Below, in pieces: positions 27,982 to 36,060 of a stretch of 64,000 nucleotides of DNA. Each line of letters opens with the position of its first letter. Position 1 is the first letter of the stretch. The notes under the pieces were generated by a model. The model saw nothing but the letters and a program-made list of their open reading frames with translations, searched no databases and had not been told where the DNA came from. Source of the stretch: Salinicoccus sp. RF5. Lineage in GTDB: Bacteria; Bacillota; Bacilli; Staphylococcales; Salinicoccaceae. Location of the stretch: positions 1-64,000 of the forward strand of contig NZ_JAJGRC010000003.1 in NCBI RefSeq assembly GCF_020786625.1. Reading direction: 5' to 3'. A program made the translations under genes and the position numbers.

Positions 27982-29252
27982 TGGCCCAGACGACAGCGGA
28001 TATGAACGTCATCCTAAAAGACATGGGAAAAGCTGCGAAATCAGCGGCAAAAGCATTGCGTAAGAGCAGCACCGATGCTAAGAACGAAGCACTCCTGGCC
28101 ATGGCGGAAGCATTGGAAGAGAACAAATCATTCATCCTTGAAGAAAACAAGAAGGATATGATGCACAGCAAGGAGGCCGGATACCAGGATGCAATGATCG
28201 AGCGCCTGGCATTGAACGAAGCACGTATAGAAGGCATGAAGGACGGCCTCAAGCAGATGGCTGCCCTGGCTGATCCGATTGCGAAGACCCAGGACCAGTG
28301 GGTGAACAAGGACGGCCTCAGAATCAGCAAGAGGAGTGTGCCGCTCGGTGTCATCGGCATCATCTATGAATCCCGTCCGAATGTGACGGTCGACGCTACA
28401 GGCCTATGTCTGAAGGCGGGCAACAGCGTCATCCTGAGGGGCGGAAAGGAAGCGGTCAACAGCAACAAGGCGCTCGTGAAAGTGCTTCAGGAAGGCCTCT
28501 CCAAATCATCCATCCCGGCCGACAGCATCCAGCTGATCACCGATCCGTCGAGGGAGCTGGCTGCGGTATTCATGAAGTTCAATGAAGGGCTGGACTGCCT
28601 CATCCCGCGCGGTGGAGCGAACCTGATCCAGTCGGTGCTCAAGAATGCCACTGTGCCGGTCATCGAGACGGGTACGGGGAACTGCCATCTTTATGTCCAT
28701 GAGCAGGCCGACTTTGAAATGGCGGAATCGATCCTGGTCAATGGCAAGACGCAGAGGCCATCCGTCTGTAATGCACTCGAGACGCTCCTGATCGACAGGA
28801 GCATAGCCAAAGAAGCGCTGCCGGCGCTCACTGATGCTCTGGTGCAGAAAGGCGTCATCATCCATGGGGATGAGACGGTCTGCAGCATCACCGACGAAGC
28901 GGTAGCGGCAGAGAAAGAGGATTATGAGAAGGAATACCTCGGCAATGAAATCGCCGTGAAAGTGGTGGAGGACTATGAAGGAGCGATTGCGCATATCGAA
29001 AAGTATTCTTCCGGACACTCTGATGCCATCATTACAGGAAGCTACGAACATGCCCAGAGCTTCCTGAATGATGTGGATTCCGCTGCGGTATATGTCAACG
29101 CATCAACACGCTTCACGGATGGTGCAGAATTCGGCTTCGGTGGAGAGATCGGCATCAGTACGCAGAAGCTCCATGCAAGGGGACCAATGGGTCTCGAAGC
29201 CTTGACCAGCTACAAGTATGTCGTGGAAGGCATGGGGCAGACGAAGGGGTAG
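27978..29252 (+). CDS. proA: Gamma-glutamyl phosphate reductase
   Basis: ProA reduces gamma-glutamyl phosphate to glutamate 5-semialdehyde with NADPH. The 424-aa protein belongs to the aldehyde dehydrogenase superfamily. It has the family segments PLGVIGIIYESRPNVT, ILRGGKEA, GNCHLYVH and RPSVCNALETLL, with the catalytic Cys in the last, and FGFGGEIGISTQKLHARGPM near the end. It is translated directly after proB with overlap. Confidence 0.96.
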   Translation: MMAQTTADMNVILKDMGKAAKSAAKALRKSSTDAKNEALLAMAEALEENKSFILEENKKDMMHSKEAGYQDAMIERLALNEARIEGMKDGLKQMAALADPIAKTQDQWVNKDGLRISKRSVPLGVIGIIYESRPNVTVDATGLCLKAGNSVILRGGKEAVNSNKALVKVLQEGLSKSSIPADSIQLITDPSRELAAVFMKFNEGLDCLIPRGGANLIQSVLKNATVPVIETGTGNCHLYVHEQADFEMAESILVNGKTQRPSVCNALETLLIDRSIAKEALPALTDALVQKGVIIHGDETVCSITDEAVAAEKEDYEKEYLGNEIAVKVVEDYEGAIAHIEKYSSGHSDAIITGSYEHAQSFLNDVDSAAVYVNASTRFTDGAEFGFGGEIGISTQKLHARGPMGLEALTSYKYVVEGMGQTKG

Positions 29253-29271
29253 AACGACAGGAGCCAAAAAG

Positions 29272-29301
29272 GGCCGCGGGATCAGATCCCGCGGCTTTTT
29301 T
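29272..29301 (+). terminator. Intrinsic terminator of proBA
   Basis: GCCGCGGGATC-a-GATCCCGCGGC forms a very GC-rich stem and is followed by six T. Confidence 0.93.
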
Positions 29302-29340
29302 AGTATGTGCAGTAATGGACCGGGACATGAAATTGCATAT

Positions 29341-29373
29341 AAAAAAACCTCCTCTCAAAAGAGAGGAGGTTTT
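29341..29373 (-). terminator. Intrinsic terminator after the cold-shock gene
   Basis: On the minus strand AAAACCTCCTCTC-tttt-GAGAGGAGGTTTT is followed by further T. It lies 40 bp past the csp stop codon. Confidence 0.9.
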
Positions 29374-29413
29374 CCATTAACATAAACTTACTAAAATATT
29401 ATCTAAAATATTA

Positions 29414-29614
29414 TTAGAGTTTAACGATGTTAACAGCTTGTGGTCCACGCTGACCTTCTTCAACGCTGAATTCTACAGCTTGACCTTCGTCAAGAGTCTT
29501 GTAGCCTTCGCCTTCGATGTTGGAGAAGTGAGCGAATACGTCGTCTCCGCCTTCAACTTCGATGAAACCGAAACCTTTGTCTGCATTGAACCATTTAACT
29601 GTACCTTGTGTCAT
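29414..29614 (-). CDS. Cold-shock protein (Csp family)
   Basis: The 66-aa single cold-shock domain starts MTQGTVKWF. It has RNP1 (KGFGFIEV) and RNP2 (VFAHFSNI), the nucleic-acid-binding motifs of CspA/CspB RNA chaperones. I chose ATG 29614, with GGAGG about 9 nt upstream; a longer in-frame start overlaps the ribosome-binding site. The gene has a roughly 150-nt 5' leader containing a long inverted repeat, listed separately. Which paralogue (CspA, B or C) cannot be told. Confidence 0.95.
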   Translation of the reverse strand: MTQGTVKWFNADKGFGFIEVEGGDDVFAHFSNIEGEGYKTLDEGQAVEFSVEEGQRGPQAVNIVKL

Positions 29615-29664
29615 ATAAATGACCTCCAAAAATAAATTTAATAATATCTTAAGCGCACTAACAC

Positions 29665-29731
29665 ATAAAAAAATTCACACGTTACAAAAAGTACCGGCCA
29701 AATCACGATTACTCTTTGTAACATGTGAATT
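29665..29731 (-). promoter_or_regulatory. Terminator-like hairpin in the csp 5' leader
   Basis: On the minus strand AATTCACATGTTACAAA (29731-29715) pairs with TTTGTAACGTGTGAATT (29688-29672) with one mismatch, around a 26-nt loop. It is followed directly by a run of T (29671-29665). It lies between the predicted promoter and the csp start codon, so it could act as an attenuator or temperature-responsive structure. Confidence 0.7.
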
Positions 29732-29770
29732 AGATACTGCTTTGCATTACTTAAAAATCTTATTACAGTT

Positions 29771-29799
29771 ACTATACATCATCCTGAGCATCCTGTCTA
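29771..29799 (-). promoter_or_regulatory. Predicted csp promoter
   Basis: Minus strand: TAGACA (29799-29794), 17-nt spacer, TATAGT (29776-29771). Transcription would start near 29764, giving a 5' leader of about 150 nt before csp. Confidence 0.55.
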
Positions 29800-29830
29800 C
29801 CATTAGTGCTAAATAAGTTGAAAAGAATTA

Positions 29831-29855
29831 CGCCGCCTTCTTCAGAAAGGCGGCG
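29831..29855 (-). terminator. Intrinsic terminator after the aldolase gene
   Basis: CGCCGCCTT and AAGGCGGCG form the stem, with TAATTCTTTT after it on the minus strand. Confidence 0.82.
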
Positions 29856-29863
29856 CAACAGTA

Positions 29864-30754
29864 TTATTCCTTATTGACGGAAGCATCGTAGATCGTATCT
29901 ACAGCCTCCTTCAATTTCTGGTCGAACTCCTGATCCGACTGGTTGACGTTCAGATCTGAAGCGAGTGCACGGGAGAAGCTGGCGATGAGGCCATCGTTCT
30001 TCTTGAGTTTTTCATTCGCTTCGTCTCTTGAGTAGCCGCCGGAGAGGGCGACGACCCGGAGGACCCTTGGATGCTCGATGAGTGATTTGTACTCATTGGC
30101 ATTCGTTGGGATTGAGAGTTTCAGCATGACCTGCTGGTCATCCGTGAGCTGGTCAAGATGCTTTTCAATCTCTTCTTTAAGGATCTGCTCGGATTTCTCC
30201 TTGTTGTCGCTGTAGACGTTGACTTCAGGTTCGATGATCGGCATGAGGCCTGCTGCCAAAATCTGTTTGCCGACTTCAAACTGCTGATCTACGACTTCCT
30301 TGATGCCTTTTTCATTCGGTTCAAGGATGTTGGAACGCATCTTCGTACCGAATACGCCTCTTTCGTTCGCACGCTCAAGCAGCTTGTCGAGTTCCGGAAT
30401 CGGCTTCATGAGCTGTACGCCGTCCTTTTCGTCGGCAAGTCCCTTGTCGACTTTAAGGAAAGGCACGATGCCTTTGTCTGCAAGGTACTCGGAAGTGTAC
30501 TTGCCTTCGATCTCCCTGTCCATCGTCTGTTCGAACAGGATGGCCCCAAGAATCTGATCCGAATTGAATGAAGGGGAAGTGATGATGCGTGTGCGCATCT
30601 CATGTACAAGGTCGAACATTTCGTCCTCGCTTGAATAGGCATCCTCCTGGACACCATATGCGAGCAGTGCCTTTGGTGTACTGCCGCCACTCTGGTCGAG
30701 GGCTGCGATGAAGCCTTTTCCATTCTTGACTTTGTCGAATTGTTCCTGATTCAT
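29864..30754 (-). CDS. fda: Class I fructose-bisphosphate aldolase (FdaB-like)
   Basis: This cofactor-independent aldolase interconverts fructose 1,6-bisphosphate with dihydroxyacetone phosphate and glyceraldehyde 3-phosphate. The 296-aa product begins [20 protein letters not shown], essentially as in S. aureus Fda[24 protein letters not shown] and the Schiff-base region MLKLSIPT are present. AAAGGAG lies before ATG 30754. It is monocistronic and divergent from the LacI-TRAP operon, which shares sugar-phosphate chemistry. Confidence 0.95.
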   Translation of the reverse strand: MNQEQFDKVKNGKGFIAALDQSGGSTPKALLAYGVQEDAYSSEDEMFDLVHEMRTRIITSPSFNSDQILGAILFEQTMDREIEGKYTSEYLADKGIVPFLKVDKGLADEKDGVQLMKPIPELDKLLERANERGVFGTKMRSNILEPNEKGIKEVVDQQFEVGKQILAAGLMPIIEPEVNVYSDNKEKSEQILKEEIEKHLDQLTDDQQVMLKLSIPTNANEYKSLIEHPRVLRVVALSGGYSRDEANEKLKKNDGLIASFSRALASDLNVNQSDQEFDQKLKEAVDTIYDASVNKE

Positions 30755-30923
30755 GAATTCCACTCCTTTGGTATATTGATCCATCAATCTCTCTATTCCC
30801 TGAATTGCACGTCGTATAACAGGATTGCACCCTTTTATTATGTCACTACTGCACCGGAAAACTCAACAGATATGCAGGCATACGACAGAAAATGAATTTT
30901 CAGATTTTATCCGATTCATGGTT

Positions 30924-30937
30924 GTAAAACGCTTTCA
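30924..30937 (+). promoter_or_regulatory. Degenerate cre-like site upstream of the LacI/TRAP operon
   Basis: GTAAAACGCTTTCA fits 12 of 14 positions of the cre consensus, failing at the first two. It lies between the aldolase and lacI-type genes, 13 bp upstream of the large palindrome. Weak evidence on its own. Confidence 0.3.
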
Positions 30938-30949
30938 TGTCATTTATAC

Positions 30950-30984
30950 TTTAGTAAATCGTTTTAGTGAAACGGTTTACTAAA
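30950..30984. promoter_or_regulatory. Palindromic operator for the LacI-family regulator
   Basis: TTTAGTAAATCGTTT (30950-30964) and AAACGGTTTACTAAA (30970-30984) are inverted copies with one mismatch around a 5-nt centre. It ends 15 bp before the regulator's start codon, overlapping the probable promoter. The A+T flanks with central CG steps (TCG, ACG) resemble LacI/GalR sites, here seemingly as two half-overlapping sites. Autoregulation of the whole operon is inferred. Confidence 0.75.
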
Positions 30985-30999
30985 TCGAAGGAGTGTTAC

Positions 31000-32004
31000 A
31001 TGAAAAACGTGACGATCAATGATGTCGCCCACGAAGCGAATGTTTCCAAGAGCACCGTATCCCATTATCTGAACGGTCATTTTACGAAGATGGGCCCGGA
31101 GACCAGGGAGAGGATTGCGCGGGCGGTCCGCAAGCTGGACTACAGTCCGAATCATATAGCGAAATCCCTCAAAAACAAACGGACGATGACGATCGGGGTG
31201 ATCGTCGCCAATATTCTGCATAACTTCTCGACGCGGGTGATCAGGAGCATTGAGGATTTTGCACATGGACATGGATATCATGTCATCGTCTGCAACACGG
31301 ACAACAGTTCCGATAAGGAGGCAGATTACATCCGCATGCTGATGGCCAAGCAGGTCGATGGGCTGGTGGTGATTCCCACCGCCAAAAATGAAGCGCTTTT
31401 TATGGAACTTGCCGAAAAGGGATATCCCGTCGTATTCGTCGACCGGTATATAGAAAACGTCCCGATCCAGGCCCATATGCTGGATAACAGGGTGTCGGTC
31501 ATGATGGCGTTCGACCATCTGTCGGAGAGGGGACACCGGGAAATCGGTTTTCTTACCGAGCCTGTCGAAGCCATCGTCGCAAGGCAGGAGCGGTATGATG
31601 CATATCTTGAGCTCTGCGGTTCATACGGCATCCGCCCGATACCCATCCAGGTGAAGAAGGAGGGGATGGTGCCGGCACTGGATCAATCGGCTGCACAGGG
31701 CAGCCTGCCTGAGTCCCTGATCGTCGCCAATGACCTGGCGCTGTTCGAACTGCTGAAGATGGCAAAGCAGAGGGATATTCTGGTTCCCGAGGAACTGTCC
31801 ATCATCAGCATCGATGACATCGAATTTGCGGATTTTTTCAATCCGGGCATCACCGTCATCGCCCAGCCGGCAGTGGAAATCGGTACCGCCGCCGTCAGTG
31901 CGCTATTTGAAATGATGAACGGCAGCAAAAATGCATCCGGAATAGAAAGGTTCCAACCATATCTGATAGAAAGGGAATCGGTGAAACAATATGAAGGTCA
32001 ATGA
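31000..32004 (+). CDS. LacI family transcriptional regulator of the TRAP/RuMP operon
   Basis: The 334-aa repressor has a LacI helix-turn-helix at its N-terminus (VTINDVAHEANVSKSTVSHY, residues 4-23). The hinge region follows (YSPNHIAKSLKNKRT), then a periplasmic-binding-protein-like effector domain. I start at ATG 31000 with GAAGGAG upstream; the longer frame from 30967 would start inside the palindromic operator. It overlaps hxlB by 14 bp, so it is the first gene of a seven-gene operon and probably controls itself. The effector is unknown. Confidence 0.92.
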   Translation: MKNVTINDVAHEANVSKSTVSHYLNGHFTKMGPETRERIARAVRKLDYSPNHIAKSLKNKRTMTIGVIVANILHNFSTRVIRSIEDFAHGHGYHVIVCNTDNSSDKEADYIRMLMAKQVDGLVVIPTAKNEALFMELAEKGYPVVFVDRYIENVPIQAHMLDNRVSVMMAFDHLSERGHREIGFLTEPVEAIVARQERYDAYLELCGSYGIRPIPIQVKKEGMVPALDQSAAQGSLPESLIVANDLALFELLKMAKQRDILVPEELSIISIDDIEFADFFNPGITVIAQPAVEIGTAAVSALFEMMNGSKNASGIERFQPYLIERESVKQYEGQ

Positions 32005-32539
32005 AATTCTCTCAACAGTATCCAAAGAAGCAATGGAGGTAATCAGCAGGGTGAGCAGCACAGAGCTTGAGCAGCTTGCACAGGAAGTGGAAAAAGCGGA
32101 GAGCATATTCATCTACGGCAACGGCCGCAGCGGACTCGTCGGGAAGATGATTGCCATGCGCCTGATGCACAGCGGTTATCGGGTCCATGTCGTCGGAGAG
32201 ACGACAACCCCGGCACTTGAAGCAGGAGATCTGCTGATTGTGCTCAGTGGTTCGGGGAAAGGCCAGACAGTCGGAAGCATGACGGACAAGGTGGCTGATA
32301 TCGGTGGCAGAAGTGCAATCGTTACAGCATCCCCGGACGAGGCACTGAAGGCGCAGTTCGACAGTGTGCTGTTCATTGAAGCGAGTACCAAGAACAACGA
32401 CATACCAACGATCCAGCCGCTCGGCAACCAGTTCGACCAGTCGATGCATCTGATTTTGGATGCGATGGTCATCCACCTCAATACTGCATCAGGCAAAAGC
32501 AGTGAAACGCTGAAATCGAAACATTTCAATCTGGAATAG
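31991..32539 (+). CDS. hxlB: 6-phospho-3-hexuloisomerase
   Basis: HxlB (PHI) isomerises D-arabino-3-hexulose 6-phosphate to fructose 6-phosphate in the ribulose-monophosphate pathway. The 182-aa SIS-domain protein has the family segments YGNGRSGLVGKM (42-53), RLMHSGYRVHVVGETTTPAL and VLSGSGKGQTV, and normal length. In most genomes hxlB is adjacent to hxlA; here hxlA is at the other end of the operon, after the transporter and rpiA. Confidence 0.93.
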   Translation: MKVNEILSTVSKEAMEVISRVSSTELEQLAQEVEKAESIFIYGNGRSGLVGKMIAMRLMHSGYRVHVVGETTTPALEAGDLLIVLSGSGKGQTVGSMTDKVADIGGRSAIVTASPDEALKAQFDSVLFIEASTKNNDIPTIQPLGNQFDQSMHLILDAMVIHLNTASGKSSETLKSKHFNLE

Positions 32540-32552
32540 GGGAGTGTATTGA

Positions 32553-33572
32553 ATGAAAAGAACAATCATCACATCAGTACTGCTTGCCATAGTGGTCATA
32601 CTTGCCGGGTGCAGCGGTGGAAGCGCACCGGATGCAGGGGCAGGGGAACCGATCAAGATCATTGCTGCACACAACCAGACATCAACGGAGAACCCATATC
32701 ACGATGGGCTGCTGAAGTTCAAGGAAGTCGCAGAAGAGGAGTCGGACGGAAGGATCACTGTGGAAGTCCATGCAGGCACCATCGGTACAGCAGAATCGGA
32801 ATTGGTGGAGAAGCTGGTGATCGGAGCAGCCGATGTCGTCCTGGTTTCACCGGGGTTCATGACCCAGACGGGCATCCCGGAGTTCGACTTCTTCGCACTG
32901 CCCTACCTCTTCGACAGCTATGAGCATTGGGAGCGGGTGGTGGATGGACCGGTCGGTGCGGATATTGCAGAGATGGTCAACGAGAAATCGAACAATGATT
33001 TCAAAATGCTCGGCTACTGGTCCGCAGGTGCAAGGCACTATTACGGCAAGAAGCCGCTTGAGGAGATGTCCGATCTGAAGGGCATGACCATACGGACGCA
33101 GGCTTCCGGCGTAGTGGCCGATTTCTGGCAGCAGGCCGGTGCAATCCCGACTTCCGTTGCGTGGGGTGAGCTGTATCAGGCGCTTCAGCAGAACGTCGTG
33201 GACGCCTCCGAGAACGCCTATCCATATTTCGTCCAGCAGAACCACCACACGACGCGGAACGGACAATATATCACCGAAACGGCCCATGACTACACGACGC
33301 GCTTCCTGCTGGCCAATGGTGAACGGTTCGACAAGTATCCTGAGGATATCCAGCAGATTCTGCTTGAGGCTTCAGAGGCTTCCGTCGAAGCCGAAAGGGA
33401 GTCACTGATGGCCCAGGAAGAAGAGTACAAGGAAATCGCTTTGGAAGCAGGCGCTGAGGTCAACCAGATCGACACGGAGCCGTTCAAGGAGATTGCAGCG
33501 CCAATCCAGGACGGGCTTGCAGAGGAACTGGACATGGAAGAGACGCTTGAGGAAGTCAGAAGCCTCGAATAA
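32553..33572 (+). CDS. TRAP transporter substrate-binding lipoprotein (DctP family)
   Basis: This 339-aa extracytoplasmic solute receptor has a lipoprotein signal peptide with lipobox LAGC (Cys20). In a Gram-positive cell it is therefore tethered to the membrane outer face. Family features include AHNQTSTENPYHDGLLKFKE at the mature N-terminus and LKGMTIRTQASGVVADFW carrying the conserved Arg that usually binds a carboxylate. A carboxylated ligand, such as a sugar acid, would fit that Arg, but the ligand is unknown. GGGGAG precedes the ATG. Confidence 0.93.
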   Translation: MKRTIITSVLLAIVVILAGCSGGSAPDAGAGEPIKIIAAHNQTSTENPYHDGLLKFKEVAEEESDGRITVEVHAGTIGTAESELVEKLVIGAADVVLVSPGFMTQTGIPEFDFFALPYLFDSYEHWERVVDGPVGADIAEMVNEKSNNDFKMLGYWSAGARHYYGKKPLEEMSDLKGMTIRTQASGVVADFWQQAGAIPTSVAWGELYQALQQNVVDASENAYPYFVQQNHHTTRNGQYITETAHDYTTRFLLANGERFDKYPEDIQQILLEASEASVEAERESLMAQEEEYKEIALEAGAEVNQIDTEPFKEIAAPIQDGLAEELDMEETLEEVRSLE

Positions 33573-33599
33573 ATAATATGGGTAGTGGAAGGTGGAAAA

Positions 33600-34094
33600 A
33601 TGAAAACAATCATACAATCGGTTGAAAAAGTGCAGATTGGACTCGGGATATTCTTTTTGCTCGTCTTCTTTCTTGCGACACTGCTCCAAATCCTGACCCG
33701 CTTCATGGGCTGGTCGGTCATCTGGACGGAGGAGCTCGCGAACTACAGCTTCATATGGGCCATATTCATGGGAGCTGCTGTAATGGTGAACCGGAAGGAG
33801 CATTTTACGTTCGATTTCCTTCAGGTGAAGCTGCCGCGGAAAATGAAGCTCTATCTGGATATCTTCATAGACGTCCTGCTGCTGGCATTCAACATTGTGC
33901 TGCTGGTATATGGCGTAGTCATCCTCAGCCACTTCTGGCACTACACGTGGGAGACGCTGCCGTTCCTCAAAAAAGGATATGTGTGGCTGTCGCTGCCGAT
34001 AATGTCGGCGACGATGCTGCTGTATTCGGTTGGACATATCGGCAGGGCCTGCGGCTACTTGAGGAATCTGAATGGAAAGGGGTTGGATAGCTAG
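33600..34094 (+). CDS. TRAP transporter small permease subunit (DctQ family)
   Basis: The 164-aa protein has four predicted membrane helices and the DctQ signature WTEELANYSFIWAIFMGAA. It forms the membrane complex with the large DctM subunit. AAGGTGG lies before ATG 33600. Its stop codon overlaps the first base of the dctM GTG start. Confidence 0.92.
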   Translation: MKTIIQSVEKVQIGLGIFFLLVFFLATLLQILTRFMGWSVIWTEELANYSFIWAIFMGAAVMVNRKEHFTFDFLQVKLPRKMKLYLDIFIDVLLLAFNIVLLVYGVVILSHFWHYTWETLPFLKKGYVWLSLPIMSATMLLYSVGHIGRACGYLRNLNGKGLDS

Positions 34095-35377
34095 TGGGCT
34101 ATATACTTGTTGCCGTCTTCATACTGCTATTGGTGATCGGTGTACCGATCGCCTTCGTCATCGGCATTACGGCTCTGCTCGGCATCATGACGATTCCCGA
34201 CATTCCGGGGCTCATCGTGCCGATGAAGATGCTGAACGGACTGGATTCATTCGTCCTGTTGGCCGTACCACTGTTCATTCTGGCCGCAAACTTGATGAAT
34301 TCCGGGAAGATATCAGAAAAGATGATCGATCTTGCACTGGCGGTCGTCGGTCCGCTCAAAGGTGGACTTGCACAGGCAAACGTGCTCGTATCGATGATGT
34401 TTGCGGGTGTGTCGGGTGCTGCCCAGGCGGATACCGCGGGTACAGGGAAGGTCCTCATACCAAGTATGATCAGGAACGGGTATGACCGTGAGACTGCCGT
34501 CGGCGTAACGGCGGCATCCTCCACAATCGGTGTGGTCATTCCGCCGAGCATCCCCATGATCATATTCGCCGGCATCGCTAATGCATCCGTCGGCGCACTG
34601 TTTCTCGGGGGCATCATCCCCGGCATCCTGATTGGTCTCGGCATGATGATATTCATATATTTCATCTCCGTCAAAAAGGGGTATCCGACATTCAAGCGGG
34701 TACCATTCAAGGCGCTGATGAAAAAATTCTTCGTCGCATTTCCCGCCCTGCTGACGATCGTCATCATCATCGGCGGCATCACGACAGGGATCTTCACCGC
34801 TACGGAGTCGGCGGCCATCGCTTCGATCTATGCGCTCCTGATCAGCATGTTCTACTACAGGACGCTCCGTCTCAAGGATCTGCCGAAGATCATATTTGAT
34901 ACACTGTCACTCAGTGCGCTCTCGCTGTTTGCACTGGCCACGGCGAGTGCACTTGGTGAACTGCTCAGCTACTACCGACTCGGCACGCTGGCACAGGAAT
35001 TCTTCACTGAAAACATCGGGGCGAAATGGCTCTTCCTGCTGCTGATCATCGTGTTCTTCCTGCTAGTGGGTACATTCATGGATGCGATACCGGCCATGAT
35101 CCTGTTCGTTCCGATCGTATTGCCGGCAGCAGAAGCATTCAGCATAGACCCGGTACACCTCGGCATCATCGTGGTGCTGACACTGGCGGTCGGACTGGCG
35201 ACACCGCCGTATGGCCTGTGCCTGCTGATTGCCAGCAAGATCGGAGGGCTGACGGTGGAACGGTCATTTGCCGCCGTCATCCCATATCTTCTGATCATAC
35301 TGGTCGTATTGCTGCTCGTCGCTTTCGTACCTGCTATAGTATTCATTATTCCAGACATGTTTGCTGAAGGAGGCTGA
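34094..35377 (+). CDS. TRAP transporter large permease subunit (DctM family)
   Basis: The 427-aa protein has about 11-12 membrane helices and the DctM features MMFAGVSGAAQADTAGTGKVLIP and ASSTIGVVIPPSIPMIIFAG. This subunit forms the Na+- or H+-coupled translocation path. It starts with GTG in the overlap TAGTG with dctQ. The full P-Q-M set makes a complete TRAP importer; such importers use ion gradients and fit saline habitats. Confidence 0.94.
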   Translation: MGYILVAVFILLLVIGVPIAFVIGITALLGIMTIPDIPGLIVPMKMLNGLDSFVLLAVPLFILAANLMNSGKISEKMIDLALAVVGPLKGGLAQANVLVSMMFAGVSGAAQADTAGTGKVLIPSMIRNGYDRETAVGVTAASSTIGVVIPPSIPMIIFAGIANASVGALFLGGIIPGILIGLGMMIFIYFISVKKGYPTFKRVPFKALMKKFFVAFPALLTIVIIIGGITTGIFTATESAAIASIYALLISMFYYRTLRLKDLPKIIFDTLSLSALSLFALATASALGELLSYYRLGTLAQEFFTENIGAKWLFLLLIIVFFLLVGTFMDAIPAMILFVPIVLPAAEAFSIDPVHLGIIVVLTLAVGLATPPYGLCLLIASKIGGLTVERSFAAVIPYLLIILVVLLLVAFVPAIVFIIPDMFAEGG

Positions 35378-35384
35378 ATGAAAG

Positions 35385-36050
35385 ATGAATGAAGTTTATG
35401 ATGCATTGAATACATTTCTCGTAGACGAAAGCGTAGTGGGGATGGGATCCGGATCGACGATCGAAGGATATATCCCTTATATGAAGGAACACGTCGACAG
35501 GTACAGCCTGGATGTGGCCTTCATCCCCACCTCGAAAAAGACTGAAGACCAACTGAAACGCCATGGGCTCGCCGTCGTCCACCATGCAGATCGGATGCCC
35601 GTCACGATAGACGGGGCGGATCAGTTCAATGAGACGCGCATGGTGATAAAAGGGGGTGGCGGCTCACTGCTCAGGGAGAAGCAGGTCGGATACTTCTCGG
35701 ATCAGATCGTCATCATCGCCCATCAGGACAAGAAGGTGGAGGATTTCAGCGGCACTGCGATTCCGGTTGAGATCAACACCTATCTGTATGAAATGACGGT
35801 CGGGACGATCGAGGAAAACTTTGGTGCGGAGACTGAAATGCGCACCAGGGAGGATGGCCTGTTCATTACGGATAATGGGAACTACATTGTGGACTGCCAT
35901 TTCAGTGACCCGCAGGATATGGACCAACTTCATAATGACCTTGTGGCCATCCCGGGTGTTGTAGAGACGGGGATCTTCAACAGGAAGATCAGGCACATAT
36001 TCAGTTTTGATGACCAGGGCGCCTATCAGGAATATGCAAAAGACCGGTAA
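35385..36050 (+). CDS. rpiA: Ribose-5-phosphate isomerase A
   Basis: RpiA interconverts ribulose 5-phosphate and ribose 5-phosphate. The 221-aa protein keeps the phosphate loop GMGSGST (19-25) and the active-site stretch VTIDGADQ (73-80; usually DGADE). IKGGGGSLLREK has the catalytic Lys89 and Glu98. TDNGNYIVDCHF and IPGVVETGIF also match. The Gln in place of Glu after DGAD is unusual, but that Glu is not the main catalytic base. It starts 8 bp after dctM. It may be a second, operon-specific RpiA. Confidence 0.88.
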   Translation: MNEVYDALNTFLVDESVVGMGSGSTIEGYIPYMKEHVDRYSLDVAFIPTSKKTEDQLKRHGLAVVHHADRMPVTIDGADQFNETRMVIKGGGGSLLREKQVGYFSDQIVIIAHQDKKVEDFSGTAIPVEINTYLYEMTVGTIEENFGAETEMRTREDGLFITDNGNYIVDCHFSDPQDMDQLHNDLVAIPGVVETGIFNRKIRHIFSFDDQGAYQEYAKDR

Positions 36051-36060
36051 GGAGGATATC

